A DNA stretch of 64,000 bases from the NCBI RefSeq assembly GCF_010378095.1, contig NZ_WNJL01000030.1, positions 52,501 to 116,500 of the forward strand. Reading direction: 5' to 3'. Below the pieces are notes generated by a model, which was not told where the DNA came from, made no database searches, and worked only from the letters and a program-made list of their open reading frames with translations. Positions 18,961 through 27,288 of the stretch are shown here, in pieces. The position numbers were made by a program, and so were the translations under genes. The stretch comes from Acidithiobacillus ferrianus. Lineage in GTDB: Bacteria > Pseudomonadota > Gammaproteobacteria > Acidithiobacillales > Acidithiobacillaceae. The stretch's first letter is position 1. The number at the start of each line of letters is the position of its first letter.

Positions 18961-19839
18961 CTACACACCGGTCAAAGCGGACGCATCCCGTATCCCCCTC
19001 CGGATCTCCGCGGCATGAGTCAGCAAAATCAGATGGGTACCCGACGCCAGCGGATGATATCGCGATGCCGGCAGGTGTGCAGCCATCGCCAAACCGATCT
19101 GCGGGTTGATCACCTGATCCTGGGCGCCCTGCCAGACATGCACCGGCACCCGGATATCCTCCAGGCGAAAGGGCCAAGGATGGTTGAGTATCGCGAGATC
19201 ATCGGCCATCCCCCCTGTCCCTTGCCGCAACGCCTCCTGCAAATCGACGCACAGCTTCGCCAGAACGTCCGGTGCCGCCAGCAGGGACCGGTCACCGGCG
19301 CTCATCTTTGCCGCCAGCCGCGCCACGAAACGTTCCGGCTCCTGGCGCACACCACCCATGCTCAGGCGCAACAACACCCTGAAGAGCCACGGCGCCCTGC
19401 GTATCAGGGTAAAGAGGACATGATCCTGCCGACGCAAAGCAGACCATATTTCCGGGATATCTAACGGCCCCAAACCGCTTACCAGGTGTGCGCAGCGCAC
19501 CCGCTCCGGCATGGCGTGGGCGCAGGCCAGCGCGTAAGGGCCGCCACCGGAGAAACCCAGCACATGAAAGGCGTCAAGCCCCAGACGACTTACCAAGACT
19601 TCGCCCATCGCCGCCACTTCGGCCAGGGTCAATTCCGGCTGCCGATCCGACGCTCCGTAACCCGGCCGGTCAAAGGCAATCCAGCGCAGGCCATCCCGCA
19701 GGGCCGCGGGCAACAACTCCAGTTGCCGGCGGGAACCGGGGGTACCGTGAAAGAACAACACCGGCAGGCCCCCGTTCGAGTCACTGATCGCCGCATAGGA
19801 AACCACCCGGCCTGAATCCAACGTTAACGTCTGTTTCAT
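18961..19839 (-). CDS. alpha/beta hydrolase
   Basis: A 292-residue hydrolase with oxyanion segment FFHGTPGSRRQ, nucleophile elbow GFSGGGP (catalytic Ser), an acid-loop candidate in VWQGAQDQVI and a late catalytic His in LASGTH. No signal peptide. The gene follows the GGDEF-EAL gene by 3 bases, so the two are probably co-transcribed. Substrate unknown. Confidence 0.85.
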   Translation of the reverse strand: MKQTLTLDSGRVVSYAAISDSNGGLPVLFFHGTPGSRRQLELLPAALRDGLRWIAFDRPGYGASDRQPELTLAEVAAMGEVLVSRLGLDAFHVLGFSGGGPYALACAHAMPERVRCAHLVSGLGPLDIPEIWSALRRQDHVLFTLIRRAPWLFRVLLRLSMGGVRQEPERFVARLAAKMSAGDRSLLAAPDVLAKLCVDLQEALRQGTGGMADDLAILNHPWPFRLEDIRVPVHVWQGAQDQVINPQIGLAMAAHLPASRYHPLASGTHLILLTHAAEIRRGIRDASALTGV

Positions 19840-19842
19840 CTT

Positions 19843-22464
19843 TCACTCCGGGTGTTGTGGATCCGAATCCGGAGACAGGGCCGTGGCCCCTGCGCTGGCC
19901 CGCATGGTCTTCACCGCCCTCCCCAGCCCTTCCTGAAAGCGGTGGCTATGCCCATGCAACTGACCGAGCAGCCGATGGAGTTCCTCGCGCGTCCCGCTTT
20001 GCCGCATCTGGAGGATTTCCTGCCCCAGGGCATGCACCACTTCATGCTCGGCCAGCAGGGTCTCCACCTCGGGCAAGTCCGACGCATGGGTGCGCAACCA
20101 GGTCGTGACCGGGCAGGCCGCCAGTCCCGCATGCTCGTAAAAGCCATGACTTGTCGCGGACTCTTCCGCCGTATGCACCCATCCCAAATGCTGGTACAGG
20201 GCCAGTAGCGGCGTGTCCGCATCCCCGGCGCCGAGAACAAAGGTCTGCACGAAATCCGCCACCATGTCCGCTTCCAGCGGCCTGGAGATGGCATAACCCT
20301 GAAGATAGTGAACCGCCATTTCGCGCAAGAGTGCGATATGGGCTTCGGTCTCGACTCCTTCCACGGTAATGATGACGTCCATGCCCAAACCCAGATTGAC
20401 CAGACTTTCCACGAAGACCAGATCCTGAGGGTTGTTCGACAGCTCGCGGATGAACCCCTGATCGATCTTGATCTCGTCGATGGGCAGATTTTTGAGCCGC
20501 AAGAGGGAAGCATAGGCACCTCCCACGTCATCCAAGGCGATTTTGATGCCCGCGCTACGCAACCGCTGGAGATGCTCCAAAGCGACAACCTGTTCGAGGA
20601 TCTCCCCGATCTCCATCACCTCCAGCACCAGGGATTCCGGAGGTATCCCCGGATAATGGGTCAACATGCTCAACACGGTATCCACAAATCCGGGTTGGCC
20701 GAGTTCTTCCGGGGTCACATTGATGCCGAGAAAAAGATCCAGACCCATGCCCCGCCACTGTGCGAGTTGCCGCAGTCCCGTCTGCAGCACGAAGCGCCCC
20801 AGTGCCTGACGTTCCCGCACCCCCAGGGCGGAAAGGAATTGACCGGGAGAGATCTCCCGGTCCTCCCGGCGCCAGCGGGTCAAGGCCTCGAGGCCCACCA
20901 CTCGATCCGTCGCCAAGGCCACCAAGGGCTGGTAGCACAACGTCACCGCCCCAGTTGACAGGGCCTGCAGGAAATCCTGGCGCAATACTTCATCGCCCAT
21001 GCTGATGCTACAAAGATCCGGGTGATAGAATTGGACCCAGCTTTCACCCGCCCGGCCAGCGCACGCCTTAGCCGCATACATGGCCTGATCCGCATGCCGT
21101 AGAAGCAAGTCAGCATCCCCCTCATCGAAAGGGTAGAGAGTCAGCCCCAGACTCGCCCGGATGCTGACTGTGTCCCCCTTGATATTGAAGGGCCGCGCAA
21201 GCACGGCCTGGAGACGGGACAGGATCTGATCCAGTGCATCCATGTCGCGCAGGCCTTCCAGCAGCAGCACGAACTCGTCACCACCCAGGCGCGCCACGGT
21301 ATCCGTCCGGCGCACCGCGTCTTGCAATCGATGCGCCACTTCTTTCAGCAGATCGTCACCGACAGCGTGCCCATAGGTGTCATTGATCGGCTTGAAGTCG
21401 TCGATATCGAGAAACCCCACGGCCAGGAGGCGCTCCTGGCGGTCGGAGCGCGCCAGCGCTTGATCGAAAATCCGTCGCAAACCCTCGCGGTTAGGCAGAT
21501 CGGTCAGGAAGTCGTGCGTGGCCTGCGTGGTTAAAATATGCTGCTGATCGTGCAGATGCATCTCCCGCACCAGCATGCGTAAAATGCTCGCGCCGAATAT
21601 CAGGATGCCTAAAATGAAACCGATCGCCAGGGGTAAATGGGTCTTTTCTTTGTGCCACCATACCCGCTCCACCAGGGCCGATGACCAGTGTGCCTCCACC
21701 ATCCAGGGATATCCGGGCACCGCCACGCGCACCTGGTCTTTTGCGGCAACGACCCGCAGGGGGCCAGTCAGGGGGATGAAATGTCCCCGTCTGACGGTGA
21801 ACAGGGGGGCATCATGCACTCCGAGCACACGCAAGGGAAAGGTCGAGGGAATGGTCAGAGGTTCGAGACTCGCCAAATCCACCAGACTTCTGACCGAAAA
21901 CGTGTGGCCTCCTTGGTCGCCGGGCGCCACATACACCAAAGGAACCATCCAGGCGTGTGTCCCGGAATCCAGGTATGGCGGCCCGATCCTCCGGTGGGGA
22001 TGACCGGGTAGAGGCGTAAAATCCGCTGGCGCCGCCTTGGGGCGAGTGGATTTCGTGGTCGTGGACCAGAGGAGGTGATTCCCGCGGGCATTGAGAATCT
22101 GGATGGCGACGACACCCGGATGTAGCGCTCGGATGATTTGTACTTGCTCCAGGGTCTCCACGGCAGGCAGATGCGTGCCCGTATTCAAGGGCAGAAGTGC
22201 GTTGCTGATGTAAAAGAGGTCGGCAAAACGGGTGTTCAGATCGGCAGAGATTTGCTGGGCCGCAATCTGTGCAGCCATCTTCGCGCGCAATTGGATGTCC
22301 TCTGAGAGGGTGTGGTACAGATGCTGGGACCGGTAGATGGCCAGCAGCATGACGAATCCCGCCAGCAGCGCAAACACCGCGCCGATTGACCAGAGCTTCC
22401 GGTATTCCGCGGGGGTTGACCGCGCCGGCGCCGGGATAGCGGGGTCATCCGTGGCGGCATCCAT
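19843..22464 (-). CDS. membrane-bound GGDEF-EAL protein with C-terminal CZB-like domain
   Basis: Cyclic-di-GMP turnover protein of 873 residues. It has a TM helix (about 28-47), an extracellular sensor region, a second TM helix (about 277-298), then a GGDEF domain with intact LGGDEF and an RRTD inhibitory site five residues before it, and an EAL domain that keeps EAL, the Asn/Glu metal ligands, DDVG and KIDQ. The last 110 residues carry an H...C..WL...HE..H pattern similar to the CZB zinc-sensing domain. Both synthase and hydrolase activity look possible. A strong hairpin covers the ribosome site. Confidence 0.88.
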   Translation of the reverse strand: MDAATDDPAIPAPARSTPAEYRKLWSIGAVFALLAGFVMLLAIYRSQHLYHTLSEDIQLRAKMAAQIAAQQISADLNTRFADLFYISNALLPLNTGTHLPAVETLEQVQIIRALHPGVVAIQILNARGNHLLWSTTTKSTRPKAAPADFTPLPGHPHRRIGPPYLDSGTHAWMVPLVYVAPGDQGGHTFSVRSLVDLASLEPLTIPSTFPLRVLGVHDAPLFTVRRGHFIPLTGPLRVVAAKDQVRVAVPGYPWMVEAHWSSALVERVWWHKEKTHLPLAIGFILGILIFGASILRMLVREMHLHDQQHILTTQATHDFLTDLPNREGLRRIFDQALARSDRQERLLAVGFLDIDDFKPINDTYGHAVGDDLLKEVAHRLQDAVRRTDTVARLGGDEFVLLLEGLRDMDALDQILSRLQAVLARPFNIKGDTVSIRASLGLTLYPFDEGDADLLLRHADQAMYAAKACAGRAGESWVQFYHPDLCSISMGDEVLRQDFLQALSTGAVTLCYQPLVALATDRVVGLEALTRWRREDREISPGQFLSALGVRERQALGRFVLQTGLRQLAQWRGMGLDLFLGINVTPEELGQPGFVDTVLSMLTHYPGIPPESLVLEVMEIGEILEQVVALEHLQRLRSAGIKIALDDVGGAYASLLRLKNLPIDEIKIDQGFIRELSNNPQDLVFVESLVNLGLGMDVIITVEGVETEAHIALLREMAVHYLQGYAISRPLEADMVADFVQTFVLGAGDADTPLLALYQHLGWVHTAEESATSHGFYEHAGLAACPVTTWLRTHASDLPEVETLLAEHEVVHALGQEILQMRQSGTREELHRLLGQLHGHSHRFQEGLGRAVKTMRASAGATALSPDSDPQHPE

Positions 22465-22474
22465 CCGCGGCCCC

Positions 22475-22509
22475 CTTCAGGCTTGCGGCCCGAGGCCGCA
22501 AGCCTGAAG
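22475..22509 (-). promoter_or_regulatory. 16-bp perfect hairpin over the GGDEF-EAL ribosome site
   Basis: CTTCAGGCTTGCGGCC pairs perfectly with GGCCGCAAGCCTGAAG across a 3-base loop. On the transcript the 3' arm ends in CTGAAG, immediately before GGGGGCC and the ATG at 22464, so folding would bury part of the AAGGGGG ribosome site. CCGCGG copies flank the structure on both sides. Confidence 0.6.
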
Positions 22510-22592
22510 CCGCGGAAACTCCGCACGGCATCGTTTCAAGATATTCCTCCCGCAAAATGCGTACACGGCACGTTTGTGTGCAGGCACATCTG

Positions 22593-22624
22593 GTACATTG
22601 CGCCCTGATCGCGTCGCAATGTAC
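22593..22624. promoter_or_regulatory. inverted repeat in the GGDEF-EAL upstream region
   Basis: GTACATTGCG (22593-22602) and CGCAATGTAC (22615-22624) are perfect 10-base arms around a 12-base spacer. The spacing suits a dimeric regulator. It lies 130-160 bases before the GGDEF-EAL start and just after the transglutaminase-like gene. The binding protein is unknown. Confidence 0.4.
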
Positions 22625-22653
22625 GTTTATGGCCATATAGTACATTTTTCAGG

Positions 22654-23295
22654 CTACGCGGTGTTTGGTGGTGTCGCGGGCGCGTCCACCCACCCGCTGG
22701 CGGCGGGCGGGTGGACGTCAATGGGATCGCGCAGATACTGCGATATGTCTGGCAGACTCTCCAGGGCGGTGACCAACTCCGGCCAAGGCAACGCCCAAAT
22801 GTCGGGGAAGAGTCGTTCGCCCTCACGGATAATCGGATAGGCGAGGTTTTCTTGCCCGGGGGTGAACTCACAGTGAATACCCGGTTTCGTGTTGCCACGC
22901 GCGTCGCAACGATACCAGCCGAGGCCCTCCAGCCAGACCGCCTCGAAACCATGGGTGCAGTACGAAGCGTGATCACCCCCGAAGATCAGTCGCTGATAGC
23001 AGAACCCCGATGGAATCTGGTGGGCACGCCACAAGGCTACCAAGAGGTGGCTCTTTGCAGTGCATAAGCCGGTGCCGATACGCAGCACATCGGACGCCTT
23101 ACAAGCAACTTCCTCACGATGGAAGTCAATACTGTGTTCGATATGATCACGCACCCAATCAAAGCAGTTTTTGGCCGTTAGCAAGGGCGTACGACCGGAC
23201 AAGGAGGCCGCCAGGCTCTGAATTTGCGGATGGTGGAAATCAACGACTTCCGTGTCCATGAGAAAGTCCGCTACAGGCGGAGGATATTCGCTCAT
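22654..23295 (-). CDS. transglutaminase-like (cysteine protease fold) protein, intact copy
   Basis: A 213-residue protein with the transglutaminase-like triad: Cys in TGLCTAKSHL, His in YCTHGFEAVW and Asp in YRCDARGN. No signal peptide, so cytosolic. A frameshifted paralogue lies at 40451-41097. This copy is downstream of hisC and an SMR-gene relic in the same direction and may belong to a lux-box-controlled transcript starting near 24676. Substrate unknown; such domains act as peptidases or amide-forming enzymes. Confidence 0.82.
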   Translation of the reverse strand: MSEYPPPVADFLMDTEVVDFHHPQIQSLAASLSGRTPLLTAKNCFDWVRDHIEHSIDFHREEVACKASDVLRIGTGLCTAKSHLLVALWRAHQIPSGFCYQRLIFGGDHASYCTHGFEAVWLEGLGWYRCDARGNTKPGIHCEFTPGQENLAYPIIREGERLFPDIWALPWPELVTALESLPDISQYLRDPIDVHPPAASGWVDAPATPPNTA

Positions 23296-23397
23296 ATGCA
23301 CCCCTATCACACTTAATCGGCAATGTTTCGTCAAAAAGTGGCGATGGCCATTTCCAATGTCATATCCCATCCCGATATTTGATATTAACTACTTAAT

Positions 23398-23517
23398 CTA
23401 ATCACAGTCAATAATCAGAAGCGCTGGTTCCCAGCGGGTAAAGCCATTTGCCGCCTTGAGCGCAGAAGTTGCAACAACCTCGGATACGATTGCTATTGCC
23501 AGATATAACCATTGCAT
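23398..23517 (-). pseudogene. truncated SMR efflux gene relic
   Basis: Positions 23418-23517 match the first 100 bases of the intact SMR gene (43301-43400) with eight differences. Read from the ATG at 23517 it encodes MQWLYLAIAIVSEVVATSAL and about 19 more residues before a TAG stop, so only the first helix of the four-helix transporter remains. The similarity also extends about a dozen bases upstream of the ATG, to the point that corresponds to the attC-like end in the other copy. Confidence 0.85.
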
Positions 23518-23541
23518 ATTTATCGTCAACCTCTGATGTAT

Positions 23542-24600
23542 CTAAACAATGATTTCCCGAAGGGCATGTACCAGCGTTTCGCATTGCTTCGCAGTCCCTA
23601 TGGAGATTCGTAGGAAATCGGAAATTCTGGGTTCTGGGAAGTATCGGACCAGAATGTTGCGTTGCCGCAACCGATGTTGTATCTCCTGAGCAGGTTGCAA
23701 CTTGTGCATCACGAAAAGAAAATTTGCCTTGGATGGTAACACGCTGAAACCCAAGCCCATAAGCTGTATCGTGAGCCATTCCCGACTGTCTACGACTTGC
23801 TGACATGTCGTTTCGAAATAGGAGAGATCACAGATTGCGGCTTCAGCCCCTGCGAGGGCGAACCGATCTAATGGATAAGAATTGAAACAGTCTTTCACGA
23901 TATTCAATGCGTCTATAAGATCAGTATTTCCGATAGCAAATCCAACCCGGAGCCCGGCAAGCGCTCGTGACTTTGAAACGGTTTGAATCACTAACAAATT
24001 TGGAAAATCATTCACCAGAGAGACGGCGCTCTCCGCCCCAAAGTCCACGTAGGCCTCATCAATAACCACCACCGATGTCGGGCATTTCTCCAGCAAGACC
24101 CGGAGCTGCGAGCGACTCAGTGCGATTCCTGTCGGAGCGTTTGGATTGGCCAATACAATACCGCCATTCGGGCGAATATAATCCATTATATGGACCTGAA
24201 ATTCGTCATCCAATGGGATGTTTTCGAATTCAATCCCATAAAGAGCGCAGTAGACTGGGTAAAAGCCATAGGTGACGTCAGGGAAAAGAATGGGCCGCTC
24301 GTGCTTCAACAGCGCGTGAAATGCATGCGCCAAAACCTCGTCTGAGCCATTTCCAAGGAAAATATTGGCTTGGCGCAGGCCATACATTTCGGCTATCGCC
24401 TGTTTTAGCGCACAGCCTTCAGGATCTGGATAGAGGCGCAAGTCCGCATTAGCCACCCTCTGTAAGGCGCTCAAGACAGCTGGCGACGGAGGATATGGAT
24501 TTTCATTCGTGTTCAGCTTGATCAAGCCGGCAATCGACGGTTGCTCGCCCGGTGTATAAGGCGCAAGACTGCGAATACAGTCGCTCCATAGCTCGTTCAT
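23542..24600 (-). CDS. hisC: histidinol-phosphate aminotransferase
   Basis: PLP enzyme of histidine synthesis, fold type I, 352 residues. Conserved features include LNTNENPYPPSP, the NPNAPTG active-site segment, VVIDEAYVDF and the PLP lysine in TVSKSRALAGLRVG. It lies outside any his operon, and a lux-box-like site is upstream, so it may be an accessory copy. A GTG at 24606 is an alternative start; the ATG at 24600 gives the usual MNELWSD-type beginning. Confidence 0.9.
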   Translation of the reverse strand: MNELWSDCIRSLAPYTPGEQPSIAGLIKLNTNENPYPPSPAVLSALQRVANADLRLYPDPEGCALKQAIAEMYGLRQANIFLGNGSDEVLAHAFHALLKHERPILFPDVTYGFYPVYCALYGIEFENIPLDDEFQVHIMDYIRPNGGIVLANPNAPTGIALSRSQLRVLLEKCPTSVVVIDEAYVDFGAESAVSLVNDFPNLLVIQTVSKSRALAGLRVGFAIGNTDLIDALNIVKDCFNSYPLDRFALAGAEAAICDLSYFETTCQQVVDSREWLTIQLMGLGFSVLPSKANFLFVMHKLQPAQEIQHRLRQRNILVRYFPEPRISDFLRISIGTAKQCETLVHALREIIV

Positions 24601-24707
24601 TAACACAGAATCCTGTCACGGAAAGACGCTGGCAACATGTAACATCCAATTGTGGTTGGGTAGGCGGACTGAGTCTTATGGTACTATGCTTCGCTGTGGT
24701 GTTGTCT

Positions 24708-24727
24708 ACCTGCCAATACTGACAGGG
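24708..24727. promoter_or_regulatory. lux-box-like palindrome upstream of hisC
   Basis: ACCTGCCAATACTGACAGGG has the CTG(Y)C...GACAG half-sites of a lux box. A CATAGT -10 candidate on the minus strand at 24688-24683 places the palindrome centre about 42 bases before the likely start of transcription toward hisC, the usual position for LuxR-type activation. A close relative is at 41181-41200. Confidence 0.55.
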
Positions 24728-24765
24728 GGTGATAACGAACCATCTGGCACCACCGGCAAGGGTAC

Positions 24766-24959
24766 TGTTCACCAACTTGCCTTCTTTACCAAGGAGAAAA
24801 GCGAATCGCAGGTCCTCGACAGCATGAGCGTTCTAGCGCAGCAACTGGGGTTCGATTACTGCTCCTACGGGCTCCACATGCCGATTCTGAGCAATTCCCA
24901 ATGGCCCTGTTATGCAACTATCCGGTAGCTTGGGCGGAGCACTATAGCGACGCATCGGG
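24766..24959 (+). pseudogene. LuxR-type autoinducer-binding domain fragment, frameshifted
   Basis: One frame encodes LDSMSVLAQQLGFDYCSYGL, the start of an acyl-homoserine-lactone-binding domain; the homology then continues in another frame as NYPVAWAEHYSDASG (about 24914-24958). Neither frame has the C-terminal helix-turn-helix. The gene is therefore frameshifted and truncated where the MerR/AKR segment begins. It is divergent from hisC with the lux-box-like site between them, the usual layout of a quorum-sensing regulator and its target. Confidence 0.75.
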
Positions 24960-25057
24960 CATTACAGCGAATCGTAGCACCCAGACTTTGCCCGAGTTAA
25001 ATGCTATGGCAAAACTGAAGCCAGCAATAAAACCGACGCGGTCCTGCTCGAAGCAGC

Positions 25058-25088
25058 TTGACTTTGAGCACACTCTAAGTTTTATGCT
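25058..25088 (+). promoter_or_regulatory. MerR-type promoter with 19-base spacer
   Basis: TTGACT (25058-25063) and TATGCT (25083-25088) are separated by 19 bases, the stretched spacing characteristic of MerR-controlled promoters. The spacer and -35 edge contain a dyad, ACTTTGAGCACACTCTAAGT, with 7 of 10 pairs matched. Transcription would begin at about 25094-25096, essentially on the ATG. Confidence 0.65.
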
Positions 25089-25094
25089 CCTGCC

Positions 25095-25556
25095 ATGATC
25101 ACTTCTCTGACGATTCAACAAGCAGCCAAAGCCTGCGGCCTCACTGTTCATACCCTGCGTTATTACGAGCGCATTGGGTTGATCGGCCCTGTGCCGCGTC
25201 AGGCTAATCGGCATCGGCTGTATCACGCCGAAGATATGCAGTGGCTTGAGTTTTTACTCAAGTTGCGCACCACAGGGCTTCCCATAGCTCAGATGCTGCG
25301 TTATGCCGAACTGCGAAGGCTTGGGAATAGCATCGAGAGTGTGTCAGAACGCAAAGCAATGCTGGCGCAGCACACCCGTACACTTGAGGCGACGCTCATC
25401 AACATGCAGCAAACCATCGCTATTTTGCACGGCAAGCTCGCCATGTATACCGAGATGGAACGGCAATTAAACGCAACAACGGCAACAAGAGAGGAGTATT
25501 CCGATGACCGCACCGCTGAACACCCAACCCCTCCCCACCCGCCAACTCGGCGCTAA
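25095..25556 (+). CDS. MerR family transcriptional regulator
   Basis: A 153-residue regulator with the MerR winged helix ([26 protein letters not shown], residues 5-30), the second wing region ([12 protein letters not shown]) and a coiled-coil helix near 85-125. There are no clustered cysteines, so it is not a metal sensor; it resembles regulators of aldehyde or aldo-keto reductase genes. The 3' end overlaps the downstream reductase by 53 bases. No ribosome site precedes the ATG, consistent with a leaderless message. Confidence 0.88.
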   Translation: MITSLTIQQAAKACGLTVHTLRYYERIGLIGPVPRQANRHRLYHAEDMQWLEFLLKLRTTGLPIAQMLRYAELRRLGNSIESVSERKAMLAQHTRTLEATLINMQQTIAILHGKLAMYTEMERQLNATTATREEYSDDRTAEHPTPPHPPTRR

Positions 25557-26520
25557 CGGCCCTCGCGTTTCGGCCATCGGCCTAGGCTGCATGGGCATGA
25601 GCGATTTTTACGCAAATCGCGATGATGCCGAATCCGTTGCCACAATTCACCGTGCGCTGGATTTGGGCATCTCGCTGCTCGACACCGCCGATATGTACGG
25701 CCCATATACCAACGAAGAGTTAATCGGCAAGGCGATTAAAGGTAAGCGCGATCAAGTTTTTCTGGCCACCAAGTTTGGCATTATTCGTGACGATACCGAT
25801 CCCCACACTCGCGGAGTGAATGGTCGGCCAGAATATATTCAAGCCTCGATTGAAGGCAGCTTACGGCGGTTAGGCGTGGAAGCCATTGATCTGTATTACC
25901 AACATCGCATCGACCCACTAACCCCCATCGAAGACACGATGGGCGCGCTCGCCGATTTAGTCAGCGCCGGCAAAGTGCGTTATATCGGCCTCTCCGAGCC
26001 ATCGGCGCACACCATCGAACGGGCACACCGCATTTATCCGATTACAGCTGTGCAAAGCGAGTATTCATTGTGGTCGCGTGATCCTGAGCTCGATGTGCTG
26101 GCCACCTGCCGCAAACTCGGCATTGGTTTTGTGCCCTACAGTCCGCTTGGGCGTGGTTTTCTGACCGGTGCAATTAAAACGCCAGAACAATTTGCGCCCG
26201 ATGATTACCGCCGCAACTCCCCGCGCTTTCAGGGTGAAAATTTCGCTAAAAATCTGCTGCTAGTCGATAAAATAAAAGCCTTCTCCATGAAGTTGAACTG
26301 CTCGCCTGGCCAACTGGCACTGTCATGGGTTTTAGCTCAAGGCGACGACATCGTGCCCATCCCTGGCACTAAGCGACGGGCGTATTTAGAGGAAAACGTC
26401 GCGGCGGTTCACATTCCGCTTGCGCCCGTTTTGCTGACCGAAATCGAAGCCTTATTTCCCTTCGGCGTTGCCTCGGGCGGGCGTTATGGTGAAACGGGCA
26501 TGAAAACTTTGAATCAGTAA
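25504..26520 (+). CDS. aldo/keto reductase
   Basis: NAD(P)H-dependent carbonyl reductase of the TIM-barrel AKR superfamily, 338 residues. It has [11 protein letters not shown], the catalytic [12 protein letters not shown] (Asp, Tyr), the Lys in LATKFG, the His-equivalent segment YQHRIDP and the C-terminal cofactor site [22 protein letters not shown] precedes the ATG. Codon use (TTA, ATT, AAA) is visibly more AT-rich than the core genes, suggesting recent transfer along with merR. Confidence 0.92.
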   Translation: MTAPLNTQPLPTRQLGANGPRVSAIGLGCMGMSDFYANRDDAESVATIHRALDLGISLLDTADMYGPYTNEELIGKAIKGKRDQVFLATKFGIIRDDTDPHTRGVNGRPEYIQASIEGSLRRLGVEAIDLYYQHRIDPLTPIEDTMGALADLVSAGKVRYIGLSEPSAHTIERAHRIYPITAVQSEYSLWSRDPELDVLATCRKLGIGFVPYSPLGRGFLTGAIKTPEQFAPDDYRRNSPRFQGENFAKNLLLVDKIKAFSMKLNCSPGQLALSWVLAQGDDIVPIPGTKRRAYLEENVAAVHIPLAPVLLTEIEALFPFGVASGGRYGETGMKTLNQ

Positions 26521-26705
26521 TTTTTCTTGCGGGGCTTGGCAAGTTTCCTGCGTGATGGAAAGCTTGGTGGATAATCAGTGCCTTTACGCCGCCTCAAACC
26601 GCAAACGTGACGCGCCCATGCCCTATAAGTATTTCGGCGGACGAATTAACTGTTTGATCTGTCACTCCGGTATCTATCGGGCGAAATCAGTCCTTATTGT
26701 ACCCG

Positions 26706-26724
26706 CAAGCGTATCTTACGCTTG
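26706..26724. terminator. hairpin between aldo/keto reductase and thioesterase genes
   Basis: CAAGCGTA pairs with TACGCTTG across TCT. It lies between convergent genes in a 250-base gap that otherwise shows no gene. There is no strong T-run, so the terminator role is tentative. Confidence 0.35.
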
Positions 26725-26773
26725 GGCTATTAAATCCGCCGGGCCTCATGAAACCAAAGGCGGTCCAGCATAA

Positions 26774-27226
26774 CTAAACGTCGGTAGTACCCAGAACTGC
26801 AAAAGTGCCCTCAAATCGCCCCGCGACTTGGCCCGCGAAATGCATCTCGGAGGCAACTGTGATTCGTGCCTTACCTCTGCGCTTGAACATTCGAAGAAAC
26901 CGCGCCCACTCTTCAGCGCTCGGCATTGCTGCCACAGCGGTGAATGTTCCATCGATTGGAAGTGCATAAGACATTGTGTTCCTTTGGATGACCAACCGGC
27001 TCGCAATGCCTTCGCCGATCAGGTGAATGTGCAAAAGCGACCAGGCAGCCAAGATTGCAACGGCAGAGGCGCTTCCGCCAAACACAGTATCGCGGTGATT
27101 GATGTTCGGTGCCAGTGGCGCGCTCAACATGATCGACTGCGGCTGCACCTCAAGAACGGAGACTTCCATTGCCTTCGACAACGGGATTTGTGCATGAAGG
27201 TAGCGCTCAAGCTCTTCTGGTGACAT
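26774..27226 (-). CDS. hot-dog fold thioesterase (YiiD C-terminal domain family)
   Basis: A 150-residue protein with a typical start (MSPEELERYLHAQIPLSKAM) and the hot-dog motif NINHRDTVFGGS, as in the C-terminal domain of YiiD-type putative thioesterases. A TTG at 27259 would add 11 residues encoded by the large inverted repeat; the ATG at 27226 matches the family start. The gene follows a second hot-dog thioesterase and the two are likely co-transcribed. Acyl substrate unknown. Confidence 0.78.
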   Translation of the reverse strand: MSPEELERYLHAQIPLSKAMEVSVLEVQPQSIMLSAPLAPNINHRDTVFGGSASAVAILAAWSLLHIHLIGEGIASRLVIQRNTMSYALPIDGTFTAVAAMPSAEEWARFLRMFKRRGKARITVASEMHFAGQVAGRFEGTFAVLGTTDV

Positions 27227-27288
27227 ACGAGGGGTCTCTTCAGGGTTGCCGCTTGGCAACGCCGCAACCCTGAAGAGACCCCTCGTAT
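27225..27288. repeat. 25-bp perfect inverted repeat at a gene junction
   Basis: Bases 27225-27249 and 27264-27288 are perfect reverse complements (core GAGGGGTCTCTTCAGGGTTG) around a 14-base loop that itself allows a smaller GTTGCC/GGCAAC hairpin. The repeat encodes the last 15 or so residues of one thioesterase and reaches the start codon of the next. Confidence 0.9.

Noticed and set aside
26521..26773. Gene of 73 residues after the aldo/keto reductase
   Set aside because: The frame has no ribosome site or family likeness and crosses the hairpin at 26706-26724.
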